A DNA stretch of 64,000 nucleotides, taken from positions 3,590 through 67,589 of the forward strand of contig BJOX01000027.1 in the NCBI GenBank assembly GCA_009731375.1. Direction: 5' to 3'. A program made the position numbers and the translations under genes. Source of the DNA: Paulinella micropora (lineage: Eukaryota > Cercozoa > Imbricatea > Euglyphida). This document shows positions 33,339 to 42,616 of the stretch, in pieces (positions within the stretch are counted from its first letter, which is position 1; each line of letters opens with the position of its first letter). Below the pieces are notes generated by a model. It did not search any database and was not told where the DNA came from. It saw only the letters and a list, made by a program, of their open reading frames with translations.

Positions 33339-33848
33339 TTAGAACTTCAAAAATATTTTAGATGTATCATTGTTTTCTTTTTTTGGTTTATCGGGTTGTT
33401 GGTTATAAACATTAACACTAACACTGCTAGTCTTCTTCCCTCCTTTCTTAGGCTTAGGCTCTTCCTCTTCCTCACTTTCGCTTTCGTCCTCGCTCTCCTC
33501 TTCCACTTTCTTTTTTACCACTTTCTTCGCCTTCTTCTGTTTGGCTTTAAGTTTCATACCCGCAACCCGTTGGGCAACGATATCAACAAAGTCGTGTTCT
33601 ACTTCCTCGTCCGAACTACTTTCCTCACTTATCTCACCGTCTCTTCCATCAATCATATCCTTTGCCAACTGCTTCTTAGTAATGTGGTCCATCTTTTCGT
33701 CATTGGTCATTTCTTTCACATTCTTAGCCTCTTCCTCAGCAAGTAATTCCCTCGCCCTCTCAATCTTTCTCTGCCTAGCATATTGCTTCTTCATTACAGT
33801 CGCTTTTTCAAGGTTCTTTATAGCAATCTCTCTATTACCTCTCGGCAT
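33339..33848 (-). CDS. Acidic/basic low-complexity protein (element B)
   Basis: 169 aa from MPRGNREIAIKNLEKA; this start matches the element A homologue better than the upstream ATG. Lys/Arg-rich helix, then acidic clusters (EESEDESESEEEEEPK), then the conserved end SVSVNVYNQQ and NDTSKIFLKF. It lies upstream of the integrase on the same strand, 78 bp away, as in element A. Function unknown. Confidence 0.75.
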   Translation of the reverse strand: MPRGNREIAIKNLEKATVMKKQYARQRKIERARELLAEEEAKNVKEMTNDEKMDHITKKQLAKDMIDGRDGEISEESSSDEEVEHDFVDIVAQRVAGMKLKAKQKKAKKVVKKKVEEESEDESESEEEEEPKPKKGGKKTSSVSVNVYNQQPDKPKKENNDTSKIFLKF

Positions 33849-33916
33849 TTTTGGATGTATATCTAACCAAAAATATTTTTTTATCGGATTAATTATTATC
33901 CAAAATATATATATCA

Positions 33917-36900
33917 ATGTCGCAATATAAATCATTACTCGGTCTTAATGAGCTGGCCGTTGATAGTCTGAACATACTTAACCTTGATTTAACAAACACT
34001 AATATTATTGGCTTAAATACAGATAGGGTGCCAGAAGATGCTGACCCCGTAAATCTTTATTACACTGACGGACGATTTGATGCGAGGTTATCTACCAAAT
34101 CAACAACAGACATTAAAGAAGGAAAAAATCTATACTACACAGAGCAACGAGTGAGAGACAATGACGAGGTTAAAGCTTCAACTCAACACCGCTCTAATAC
34201 AAGTAATCCGCACCAAACCAGTCTATACAATCTCATAGACACAAACATATCCGCACCAGTGGTCGGGCAATACTTAACTTATAATGATGTAGATGGTAAA
34301 TGGAGAAATACAACCATTGGTTCAATTGATACACTCTCTGATGTAGTCATAACGGCACCAGTGGCGATGAATAGTTATCTAACATATAATTCAATAAACT
34401 GGGTAAATAAAACCTTTCCGATAAATGTGGATGAAACGGGCAATATTAGTATGGGAGGTTATTTGAACATAACGGGAGTTAATTTACTAAATACAAAAGA
34501 TGTTGATGATTGGATAACAGAGCACATAGCGAACAATGCGAAAGTGTCCGCAGATGGTTCAATTAATACACACAGCGATGTTTTAATTACAGGCACACCC
34601 GCCGATAACCAACTGCTCATTTATAGCACGGGGCATTTGAGAAACACGAACTCACCTTTTCTTAGATTGGATGGTCTCGCTATGATGTTTGGAGATTTAA
34701 ATATGGGAGGTTTTAATGTAGCAAATGTCGGTAATGTTGATGGTGTTGATGTTTCGGCTCTTGACACCGCAGTCGTTAAACTAACGGGAGACCAGACTAT
34801 AACAGGAAACAAAATATTTACTACTTATTTGGGTGTAAAAGATTCAAATCCATTAAACACGGGTAAGTTATTCTTCAATTACAACAATAATATGGGTTCT
34901 ATTTATTCGTCGGAGGTAGGTGGAGCAACGGGATATCCACTAAGCATTGTTGGTTCTTCCATACTTCTTGCTTCTACAACGGGGAGTGGAATAACACTGA
35001 CTGGCAATGTTTTAAATTTTAGTGGCACAACAGCAATTAGCGGACTTCCAGCACCATTCTACGATGGCGATGCTTCAACGAAAGCATATACCGATACGAA
35101 ACTGGCAAAGGACGGCACAACGGCTATGACGGGCAGTTTAAATATGGGAGGTTTTAATATAACAAATGTTGGTAATGTTGATGGTATTGATGTTTCTGCC
35201 CTTGACACTTCGGTTGTTAAACTAACGGGAGACCAAACCATAGCAGGAACCAAAACATTCAGCAACATAATAAATGCGAGCGCGGGGATTGATATGAAAA
35301 GCCAAAGCATAACAAACGTTAATCTTGTTGATGGCGTGGATGTTTCTACTCTTGACACTTCTGTCGTTAAACTAACAGGAGACCAAACCATAGCAGGGAA
35401 TAAAAAATTTACATCAACTTTGGAAGTAAGTGGTTCGTCCAATCCTTCTACTTTTGACGGCATTGGCATAGCCTTTGATACAAAAATAGGAATGATTGCA
35501 GCACAGAAAACAGCAACAGCGACTTGGTATCCGATACAAATAACTGGTTCGTATGTAGAGTTATATGCGGGTGATAATGTAATCGCGACCGCAACTGGCA
35601 CTACACTATCTTTGAATAACAACAAAATAACAAACTTAGCCACACCATCAGCAACAACGGACGGAGCGACAAAAGGGTATGCGGACACATTGGACGGGCA
35701 AAATGTAAAACTAACAGGAGACCAAACCATAACAGGAATTAAAATATTTAATGGAACAAGAAATGATATAAGAGGACTAAATTTGTTAAGCCAAGCCGAT
35801 TTTAATAATGTGGATATCATTAATGGCGGAAATATAACATATAATGGGGCGAGGATATTAAACCAAAATGGAGGAGATATATTCTTTTCACAGACATCAG
35901 GTGATTGGCAGTCTTTCTTATATACTTTAAATACTGATTCAAGTGGAACCGCCGACCAAAGAGGCTACCTATTCACGAATGTAGCATTTGATGTAAAAGG
36001 GGCAGGACTTTATATTTCAAAACTTTTGGATAATAAGTCTGCTTCGTCTGACATTGTCCGTTTTAACAAGGCTGGCGGTATGCGATTTTATGGTGCTTTG
36101 GATATGAACTCAAACAATATAACAAATGGTGGAACAATAACGGGAACTACATTAACGGCAACTGCTGGTATGACTACGACAACATTAACAACGAGCGACA
36201 AAATAACAACAGCATCAGGCAAACCAATAATCATAGGCAATACAACAAAAGGAATAGGAACAACAGCGGGTTTAGAAATATATGGAACTTATAACAATAA
36301 TACAACTGGGGCACATATACAGGCTATTACAACAGAATATATATATCCCACTTTTCAACTAACTAATTTAGGTCATAATAACATAAATATGACATTTGAT
36401 GCTTATTTAGATGCTGGCGGATGGAAATCAAGTTATGCGAGTTCTAATTTTCTAATTAGTAAATGGAATAATAAACTTAGATTTTTGTATGATAGCGGGG
36501 AAAATGTGGGGGTTGCTGTTCCTTGGTCTCTCGCTCTGGAACTTGACACATCGGGCTTATTAACAACAAAGGCGATTACAGCAAGTGGATTAATAACAGC
36601 AAACGCGGGTATATCAACAACCACATTAACAACGAGCGACAAAATAACAACAGCATCAGGCAAACCGATAATCATAGGCAACTCATCGAAAGGAGTTGGA
36701 GCAACTGGAGGATTGGAATACGGAACGGCGAGTAATGTCGCAGGAGCACACTTACAAGCAATAACAACGGCGGATGCTTATCCAACATTTCAATTATTGA
36801 ACTGGGCACACGACAATGTCAATTTAAGTTTTGATGCTTATTTTGACGGCACGAACTGGAAATCAAGCCACAGCGGTTCAAACTTTCTAATTCAAAAAGG

Positions 36901-37588
36901 TGGCAAACTCGCTTTTAATTATAATTCAGGAACGACGGTGGGAAACAATATATCTTACACTGAGGCGATTAACATTAATACGTCGGGAGAGGTAGTCATC
37001 CCAACAGCATCCAGCGGTTTTTTAACCATACGAAAAAGACCCGCTTCTACCGTTGACGCACAACTATATTTTAAATCGGGAGGATATACGAATTATGGAG
37101 TAATTGTTTCTTCTACTGGTTTGCTTCACGCTTGGACTACTTCAAACTCTACTACTGGTGAGCCGTCTGGTAGTTATAATTATATTCCTCTTAATGGTGC
37201 TTGGACAAACTCATCGGACAGAAGGCTAAAATCAGATATTAAAACATTAGACTGCGGGGATTGTTGCGATAAACTTATGAAAATAAACTGCTGTTCATAT
37301 TACTTGAAATCAGACGAAAAGAAAGAAAAAAAGAACCACGGATTTATTGCTGATGAAGTTAAAAAAATATTTCCAGAGTTTGTATCCGAAAGTGGAATAA
37401 AAGCGGACGATGGAGATGGAAATCTTGAAGGCATAACATATACAAGTTTTATACCAATATTAGTCAGTGCTTTTCAACACATGGCGGAAAAGGTAGTTAA
37501 TTTAGAAAAACAAAATAATAATCTCATGAATATACTACAAGACCAAGCAAATCAATTAGCAGAAATCCGTAATTACTATGCCCCCTAG
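33917..37588 (+). CDS. Fiber/spike protein with S74 intramolecular chaperone (element B)
   Basis: A 1223-aa protein. The N-terminal anchor (MSQYKSLLGLNELAVDSL) and YYTD.RFD.RL..KSTTDIKEG repeats come first, then at least four ~70-aa repeats built on LNMGGFN..NVGNVDG.DVS and VKLTGDQTI.G.K.F. Two ~150-aa modules follow (each with TTSDKITTASGKPIIIGN), then an S74 chaperone starting NSSDRRLKSDIKTL (Ser-Lys autoproteolysis site) and a terminal coiled coil. This is the layout of phage and large-virus trimeric fibers that cleave off their folding domain. Likely host attachment. It overlaps the next gene by 11 bp. Confidence 0.88.
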   Translation: MSQYKSLLGLNELAVDSLNILNLDLTNTNIIGLNTDRVPEDADPVNLYYTDGRFDARLSTKSTTDIKEGKNLYYTEQRVRDNDEVKASTQHRSNTSNPHQTSLYNLIDTNISAPVVGQYLTYNDVDGKWRNTTIGSIDTLSDVVITAPVAMNSYLTYNSINWVNKTFPINVDETGNISMGGYLNITGVNLLNTKDVDDWITEHIANNAKVSADGSINTHSDVLITGTPADNQLLIYSTGHLRNTNSPFLRLDGLAMMFGDLNMGGFNVANVGNVDGVDVSALDTAVVKLTGDQTITGNKIFTTYLGVKDSNPLNTGKLFFNYNNNMGSIYSSEVGGATGYPLSIVGSSILLASTTGSGITLTGNVLNFSGTTAISGLPAPFYDGDASTKAYTDTKLAKDGTTAMTGSLNMGGFNITNVGNVDGIDVSALDTSVVKLTGDQTIAGTKTFSNIINASAGIDMKSQSITNVNLVDGVDVSTLDTSVVKLTGDQTIAGNKKFTSTLEVSGSSNPSTFDGIGIAFDTKIGMIAAQKTATATWYPIQITGSYVELYAGDNVIATATGTTLSLNNNKITNLATPSATTDGATKGYADTLDGQNVKLTGDQTITGIKIFNGTRNDIRGLNLLSQADFNNVDIINGGNITYNGARILNQNGGDIFFSQTSGDWQSFLYTLNTDSSGTADQRGYLFTNVAFDVKGAGLYISKLLDNKSASSDIVRFNKAGGMRFYGALDMNSNNITNGGTITGTTLTATAGMTTTTLTTSDKITTASGKPIIIGNTTKGIGTTAGLEIYGTYNNNTTGAHIQAITTEYIYPTFQLTNLGHNNINMTFDAYLDAGGWKSSYASSNFLISKWNNKLRFLYDSGENVGVAVPWSLALELDTSGLLTTKAITASGLITANAGISTTTLTTSDKITTASGKPIIIGNSSKGVGATGGLEYGTASNVAGAHLQAITTADAYPTFQLLNWAHDNVNLSFDAYFDGTNWKSSHSGSNFLIQKGGKLAFNYNSGTTVGNNISYTEAININTSGEVVIPTASSGFLTIRKRPASTVDAQLYFKSGGYTNYGVIVSSTGLLHAWTTSNSTTGEPSGSYNYIPLNGAWTNSSDRRLKSDIKTLDCGDCCDKLMKINCCSYYLKSDEKKEKKNHGFIADEVKKIFPEFVSESGIKADDGDGNLEGITYTSFIPILVSAFQHMAEKVVNLEKQNNNLMNILQDQANQLAEIRNYYAP

Positions 37589-37922
37589 ATTACACCAACC
37601 ACCGCCTAGGATTGATATGGCGGAAGGAGAACTGACACCAGAGTTGAAGAACCGTGTGCTAGATGTCCAAATTAAGCAGGAAGAAAAAAAAATTGACCAC
37701 GAATACGAGGACAGCTGGGATTGCTGTTTGACTAAGCGAAAAACCGACAGCCGTCTTATTAAATACTTATTTCAAATGGGTATCATTATCGCCATCATCA
37801 CCCTTTGTATCGTGAGGCTGTCTGAAAAGAACTTACCGTGCGAGGTTGCTAACACTTATGTGGGTATTTTGGCCTTACTCATCGGCATCTGCCTTCCTTC
37901 CTCTTCTAGCTCAAAGAAATGA
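37578..37922 (+). CDS. Small two-TM membrane protein (element B)
   Basis: 114 aa starting MPPRLHQPPPRIDMAEGE. Residues 1-65 are hydrophilic; residues ~68-86 (LFQMGIIIAIITLCIVRLSE) and ~94-109 (VGILALLIGICL) are hydrophobic, and the tail is Ser-rich. It overlaps the fiber end and is frameshifted in element A. It may be an inner-membrane or vesicle-associated virion protein, or a release factor; not known. Confidence 0.7.
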   Translation: MPPRLHQPPPRIDMAEGELTPELKNRVLDVQIKQEEKKIDHEYEDSWDCCLTKRKTDSRLIKYLFQMGIIIAIITLCIVRLSEKNLPCEVANTYVGILALLIGICLPSSSSSKK

Positions 37923-38078
37923 ACATTCATATAAGTGGATTTTATACCAAGAAGCATCATTTGAACACATCAAAGGTAAAGCCTCATCCCATCCGACACA
38001 CCAATCACTCATCGGCTTATACACACATTTAAATTTGGTTTCTATTCCTTTTTGAATACACCACACACAGCTTTCATT
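37911..38078 (-). CDS. Small Cys-rich conserved ORF without a clear ATG (element B)
   Basis: Counterpart of 1020-1187: 55 codons, with ETKFKCVYKPMSDWCV and ECSFL identical at protein level while many third positions differ. It overlaps the end of the two-TM gene convergently by 12 bp. No in-frame ATG at the conserved 5' edge; the ATG of MSDWCV is the only candidate. Cys spacing suggests disulfide or metal binding. Confidence 0.55.
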   Translation of the reverse strand, partial: NESCVWCIQKGIETKFKCVYKPMSDWCVGWDEALPLMCSNDASWYKIHLYECSFL

Positions 38079-38175
38079 TTTTTAAACAGTGACCCGTGAA
38101 TAGAAATCACAAGCAGTCCGAGCAGAAATATTAATTAATAAAAAGTTTATAAGCAGTAATATAGAGAGCATTACA

Positions 38176-38547
38176 ATGGCAGACTATAAATACCAAAAAA
38201 TTATTTTTATGAGTAATGATTTTCCAGGCGGGGTTAATGGTAGCAAGACATTTGACAAAAACATTCAAATGAACTTTACACCAACCAGGATGAATGTTAA
38301 GTTTATCCACTACACAAATGATACATCGGAAACGAAAACAAAAATCCTTTATATGGACCGCATCGGTATTATCGGCACATTCGCTGACAGCAACATCGCA
38401 AACATTTCAAACCTCGGATATAATCTTGGAAATATCGGCTGGACCGACGGTCAGTATTCGTTTAGGGTATTGAAAACAGACAGCGGAAATATTGAGACTG
38501 ACCAACTAGCTGGAAGAATTGTTATTTGTTTAGAATTTCTGGCATAG
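38176..38547 (+). CDS. Small conserved protein MADYKYQK (element B)
   Basis: A 123-aa protein with predicted beta-rich character (VNGSKTFDKNIQMNFTPTRM, DGQYSFRVLKTDSGNIETDQ, ending IVICLEFLA). Homologous to the broken copy at 575-927. It lies directly before the ATPase, and the stop codon is part of a GGGG...CCCC hairpin. Possibly a minor virion protein; the family is not recognised. Confidence 0.7.
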   Translation: MADYKYQKIIFMSNDFPGGVNGSKTFDKNIQMNFTPTRMNVKFIHYTNDTSETKTKILYMDRIGIIGTFADSNIANISNLGYNLGNIGWTDGQYSFRVLKTDSGNIETDQLAGRIVICLEFLA

Positions 38548-38563
38548 GGGCCTGCTCCCCCTA
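38545..38563 (+). terminator. 3' hairpin at the end of the MADYKYQK gene
   Basis: TAGGGG (38545-38550, including the stop codon) pairs with CCCCTA (38558-38563). A second stem GCTCAA/TTGAGC follows 7 bp later (38571-). Similar hairpins follow the protease, MCP and adhesin genes. Confidence 0.6.
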
Positions 38564-38674
38564 TACAGGCTCAACGAGTTGAGCTTTTTGCTCGCAAAAA
38601 CCCCGCAGGTAAAATAAAAAATATATTTTAGAATATATAAAAGTATTTGGAGGTGCGGAGGCGAAGTCTCTGCT

Positions 38675-39496
38675 ATGGAAAAAATTAACGATATTAAAGT
38701 TAGACCAGTCAGACAAAACGGAGATGGCGACAAGTTGGCAAAAGGATATAAGTTATTTGATGAATCGTATGCCAATATTTTTCTTCTCGCTCGCAAGAAG
38801 AGTGGCAAGACGACAGCACTGTTTGAAATCCTAAAACGAACAACAGATAAAAAGACCCGCATTGTTATTATAGCCAGCACAATACACAAGGACCACATCT
38901 ACAAAGAAATGGTGAAGCACTTCAAGAAGAAGGGAAACCCAATGGCAATATACACATATTTGAAAACGGACGGATACAGTGTGATTGATTACGAGTTGGA
39001 CAAGCTCAATAAGCCAGACGAAGAGCAAGAAGGCGACATCATTCAAGACCGCCAAGAAGAACCGAAGCCGAAGTTTTTATACTTTGGAAAAGAGGACGAA
39101 AAGAAAAAGGAGGTAGGCGAAAAACCACCGAGACCGAGCAAATACATTACACCAGAAGTTGTTTTCGTGCTAGATGATTTGGGTAGTGGGCTACGTGATA
39201 AATCAGTGAGCGACCTACTTAAAAAAAATAGGCATTACAAAAGTAAGGTGATTATGAGCTCGCAGTATCTTAACGATTTGAAGCCCGAGGCGATTAAACA
39301 GCTGGACTACCTTCTTATCTTTCCAGGACAGTCTCAGGATAAAATTGAACTCGTGTATAAGCATCTCGATTTGGGCTATGACCTTGACTACTTCATTGAA
39401 AAATATCACGAGGCTGCCAAAGAACGATTTAACTTTTTGTATGTGGATGCGGTATCGGACGAGCTGAGGCAAAATTTCAACTATCGCTTGCGATAG
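38675..39496 (+). CDS. A32/FtsK-HerA-type DNA packaging ATPase (element B)
   Basis: A 273-aa ATPase that should translocate DNA into the capsid. Walker A ARKKSGKTT has K45; Walker B FVLDDLGSG has D167 and D168; a sensor-like MSSQYLNDL follows. The length fits Polinton and virophage packaging ATPases. It starts 36 bp after a TATATAAAAG box. The N-terminal half is highly similar to the element A copy at 1-565. Confidence 0.9.
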   Translation: MEKINDIKVRPVRQNGDGDKLAKGYKLFDESYANIFLLARKKSGKTTALFEILKRTTDKKTRIVIIASTIHKDHIYKEMVKHFKKKGNPMAIYTYLKTDGYSVIDYELDKLNKPDEEQEGDIIQDRQEEPKPKFLYFGKEDEKKKEVGEKPPRPSKYITPEVVFVLDDLGSGLRDKSVSDLLKKNRHYKSKVIMSSQYLNDLKPEAIKQLDYLLIFPGQSQDKIELVYKHLDLGYDLDYFIEKYHEAAKERFNFLYVDAVSDELRQNFNYRLR

Positions 39497-39620
39497 TCAA
39501 TTGTCCCGCTTGCGGAACTAATTTCAATAAGCGATTTTTGTAATTTTATTAACACAAGTGTTATAACAAAAAATAACGAGTTATTTTTTTTATATTTAAT
39601 TATTTTTTTCGTATATTATA

Positions 39621-39944
39621 ATGGTCGTGAAAACAACAAGGGTTGAAGTCATTCCAACAGTCGGAAAAATAACAAGAAATTCAAGCACGATGGCGGGCGG
39701 AAAAAAGAAAACTGGTCGCAAGAAACAAAAGGGTGCTGGTCAAAAGGGAGGGAAAAAAATAAATTGGGAAAAGGTCGGCAATACATTTAGGAATATTAAT
39801 AACTATTTGAAAAAAGACAAAACAATCTCTCGCTTTGCTGGTGCTTTGGATAGAGTTGGTGTTCCTTATGCTGGCAAAGTTCAAAAGGTTGCGAGCGATA
39901 TGGGATACGGCAAGCAACGAGGCCGTGGGGCACTTAAATTTTAA
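39621..39944 (+). CDS. Small basic protein, likely core or minor virion protein
   Basis: 107 aa, very basic: RNSSTMAGGKKKTGRKKQKG then GGKKINWEKVGNTFRNINNYL, ending RGRGALKF. Translation may begin at the internal MAGGKKK. It sits between ATPase and protease, where adenovirus and Polinton genomes encode pVI/pX-like minor proteins, so a DNA-condensing or membrane-active protease substrate is plausible. No motif proves it. Confidence 0.6.
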   Translation: MVVKTTRVEVIPTVGKITRNSSTMAGGKKKTGRKKQKGAGQKGGKKINWEKVGNTFRNINNYLKKDKTISRFAGALDRVGVPYAGKVQKVASDMGYGKQRGRGALKF

Positions 39945-40005
39945 ACCCCTCGCAGTGTGATTTAAATTAACTTTATATATTTTTTTCAATATAATATACA
40001 ATAAG

Positions 40006-41580
40006 ATGGCAAAAAATCGCAAGGTAAGACCGCCACGAGTTTATAGAACCAAGAATGGGAAACCATACATCATTCATTTGAAGAAAAGGCATTATTTGAA
40101 TTTTGGTAAGAAAACGCAAGATATGAGCACTCTTCAAATAGTTAAACTTTTTTTGAAATACCTGGGAAGGTCAAAAGCAAAGAAACCGTGGCCGACCCAT
40201 AAAGACAAAAGCAAACTGAAAAAAGTTCAAAGCCTGTCCGAGATTGAGCAAAATACAAGGATGGCTATTCAAGACCACTTAGATAAACTAAAACAGGAGA
40301 AATATGAAAAGATAGAAGCCATAGACAAGAAGGAGAAAGCGGACATTGAAGAAAAAGACCAGGAAAGGAAGAGGCAACACCGCAAAGAATTAGCCGACAT
40401 AAAAGAAAGACAGGATGAAAAGGACCGAGAACTCAGGAAAGAGCAACGACTTATTAAGGAATTACAGGTAGAGCGGAGAACTAAGCAAGGACTTTTAACC
40501 GCACCTATTGAAGAAAAAACGCCAAAAAAAACCAATCCACAATCATCTCCAAGTGGAATAACGGATATAACTGATGAAGTAAATAAGCAAGCAAAAGATT
40601 TGGAAGACGAAAAGAGAAAAAGAATTATTGATGCTATGTTTTCAGATGGTGTGAGATTAAAACGAAAAAATACTGGAAAACCTAAAAATCACGTCGTAGT
40701 ATCCAGACTCATAAAAGCAGGCATTGATATTAAAATTGTAAAACCACAAGGTAAAAAGAAAAATTATTCTGATACACTAAAAAAATGGTTATATACTCAA
40801 AAAATTACCGAAAATATAACTTCTCCTGATGAAGGCTGGGACAAACTAGATAAGCTCGTAAAAGAAACTAAGGCAACAGAAAAGAAAACACCGCAGACAA
40901 AGCAACCACCATCCACATTGCTACCCCAGACACAACAAACCCCTAATTCACCCGAGGCTAAACAGCTAATATTTGAGCTGACAAACCCAGAAGTGAAACA
41001 ACAAGCACCCGACCAACAACAAGCACCCCCAGATGAACAACAAGCACAAGACCAACAATCACCACCCGACACTCCACAAGATGGAACAGGCAAAGGTCTA
41101 ATGACACACGAAATAAATGAGATTATGAAAAAACATAAGTGGTTTCTCGACACAGTTCCAAGCGACCAGCTCAACACTTTGAACCCAGGAAGTAGAAAGC
41201 GATACGGCTTCATAATGAACTTGGACCGCCATAATCAAGGTGGTTCGCACTGGATAGCTGTTTGGATTTCTTTGAAAGGAGACAGGGCTGTTGAAGTGTA
41301 TGACCCGCTAGCCGAATATGAGCCTACTGAACTTTTCCAACATCAAATGAAACAGCTGTTAGATAAAAGCCGTCCTGATAGTTATTTATTAATGAAGGTT
41401 AATCAAGTTAAACAACAATCAAACACCTCGGATACCTGCGGATGGCACTCAATGCGTTTTCTTTTAGAGCGGGCGAAAGGAACCCGTTTTAAATTCGCCA
41501 GTGGATGGACTGATTTGAAAGAAAAGGAGGCGGAGGAGTTAAAAGCCCAGAACGGCTACGGCTTTGACACCTTTATTTAG
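40006..41580 (+). CDS. Adenovirus-like (Ulp1-fold) maturation cysteine protease with long N-terminal extension
   Basis: 524 aa. Residues ~1-60 are basic, ~70-165 a charged coiled coil, ~290-365 a Pro/Gln-rich linker, and ~370-524 the protease. The catalytic triad is visible as H415 (GGSHWIAVW), D433 (VEVYDPLAE) and C478 (SDTCGWHSMRFL). It should cleave virion precursors during capsid maturation. The long N-terminal region may dock the enzyme in the particle. The gene is followed by a GGGG...CCCC hairpin and then the minor capsid gene. Confidence 0.88.
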   Translation: MAKNRKVRPPRVYRTKNGKPYIIHLKKRHYLNFGKKTQDMSTLQIVKLFLKYLGRSKAKKPWPTHKDKSKLKKVQSLSEIEQNTRMAIQDHLDKLKQEKYEKIEAIDKKEKADIEEKDQERKRQHRKELADIKERQDEKDRELRKEQRLIKELQVERRTKQGLLTAPIEEKTPKKTNPQSSPSGITDITDEVNKQAKDLEDEKRKRIIDAMFSDGVRLKRKNTGKPKNHVVVSRLIKAGIDIKIVKPQGKKKNYSDTLKKWLYTQKITENITSPDEGWDKLDKLVKETKATEKKTPQTKQPPSTLLPQTQQTPNSPEAKQLIFELTNPEVKQQAPDQQQAPPDEQQAQDQQSPPDTPQDGTGKGLMTHEINEIMKKHKWFLDTVPSDQLNTLNPGSRKRYGFIMNLDRHNQGGSHWIAVWISLKGDRAVEVYDPLAEYEPTELFQHQMKQLLDKSRPDSYLLMKVNQVKQQSNTSDTCGWHSMRFLLERAKGTRFKFASGWTDLKEKEAEELKAQNGYGFDTFI

Positions 41581-41582
41581 CA

Positions 41583-41598
41583 GGGGCCTTCGTCCCCC
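41583..41598 (+). terminator. 3' hairpin after the protease gene
   Basis: GGGG (41583-41586) and CCCC (41594-41597) around CCTTCGT, two bases after the stop; C-rich sequence follows as at the other late genes. Confidence 0.55.
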
Positions 41599-41667
41599 GC
41601 ACCCCCTCCGTTGTGGTAGGTAATTAAAACAAAAAAATATATTTTCCTATATATAGTTTTTGAGGTC

Positions 41668-41696
41668 GTAGGTGGTTTTTGAAAAAAAGCTCCTAC
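41668..41696 (+). promoter_or_regulatory. 5' leader hairpin before the minor capsid gene
   Basis: GTAGG (41668-41672) pairs with CCTAC (41692-41696), and TTTTT (41676-41680) with AAAAA further in; the ATG is 1 bp downstream. It is preceded by TATATA and TTTTTGAGGTC. The same layout precedes the MCP with different but complementary stem bases. Confidence 0.6.
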
Positions 41697-41697
41697 A

Positions 41698-42513
41698 ATG
41701 GAATATAAGGGAGGACGAAGTAGCGGTATCTATTACATAAACAGTAAAAATAGGATAAATGGCACAGATAGCGACTTTACACACTCTTTGGATTTAAGAG
41801 GATTGGACAACCCAACACATTGTAAAATTTTACATATCTATGTTCCGAAGTCGTATTACTCTGTGGCAAGCCCTTACAACACTTTTATTCTGAGTGAAAA
41901 CGGCAACGAGGCGGTCATTACGATACCCGAAGGCAACTACACAATGAACAACTTAAAAAATAAGCTGGCCGAAATGCTAACCGCAGAAAGCCCCAACGAC
42001 TACACATACACAATAACAAGCAACAACACCAACACTGACCCAGAAGATGGCAAGTTACTATTTACTGTGGCAGACAATCCCATCAACATCCAACCGCGGT
42101 TTGTATTTGATGACGAAACAAGGGTCCACGAAATTATGGGGTTTGAGCGGTCTTCTACTTAGTTCTTCGCTAATAATACACTGAGGTCGCCAAATGTCAT
42201 AATCTTGACGGGTGAAAAAACATTGTATCTACAAAGCGACCTAGTTGGTGAAGGTGATAACCACGTGCTTCAAGAAATATACACAGCGAATGAAATCCCA
42301 TTCGGCTCTGTCATATATGATGGGTCTGGAAGCGAATACGGCAAAAGACTGTCCGGAAATTCAAACAATGTATTTAGGTTTTACTTAACTGACGAAAACG
42401 ACCAACCAATAAACTTAAACGGGTTGGGTATCGTAATGACATTATTGATTTACCGCGAGACGAATTATTTTGATTTATTTAATTCATTTTTTAATTTGTT
42501 AAAAAGCCGATAA
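41698..42513 (+). pseudogene. Minor capsid (penton) protein, interrupted by an in-frame amber codon
   Basis: Two ORFs (41698-42162 and 42205-42513) lie in the same frame, separated by a TAG at 42160-42162, with continuous homology across the stop. Features typical of Polinton/PLV penton proteins: SGIYYINSKNRINGTDSDFT, HIYVPKSYYSV, IPEGNYTMNNLK, then SPNVIILTGEKTLYLQSDLV and INLNGLGIVMTLLIY. The expected product is ~271 aa, forming capsid vertices. The single stop is either a nonsense mutation, readthrough or an assembly error. Confidence 0.85.
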
Positions 42514-42580
42514 TTAATTAATTAATTTTTTTTTCTCAGATTAAAATATATAGAACCTTTTGAAAATCCTTTTTGAGTTC

Positions 42581-42610
42581 GTAAGTGGTTTTTGAAAAAA
42601 AAGCACTTAC
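42581..42610 (+). promoter_or_regulatory. 5' leader hairpin before the MCP gene
   Basis: GTAAGTG (42581-42587) pairs perfectly with CACTTAC (42604-42610), then TTTTT with AAAAA inside. The ATG is at 42617. It is preceded by TATATAGA and TTTTTGAGTTC. The stem differs from the minor capsid leader at paired positions, so pairing is preserved. Confidence 0.65.
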
Positions 42611-42616
42611 AAAAAA

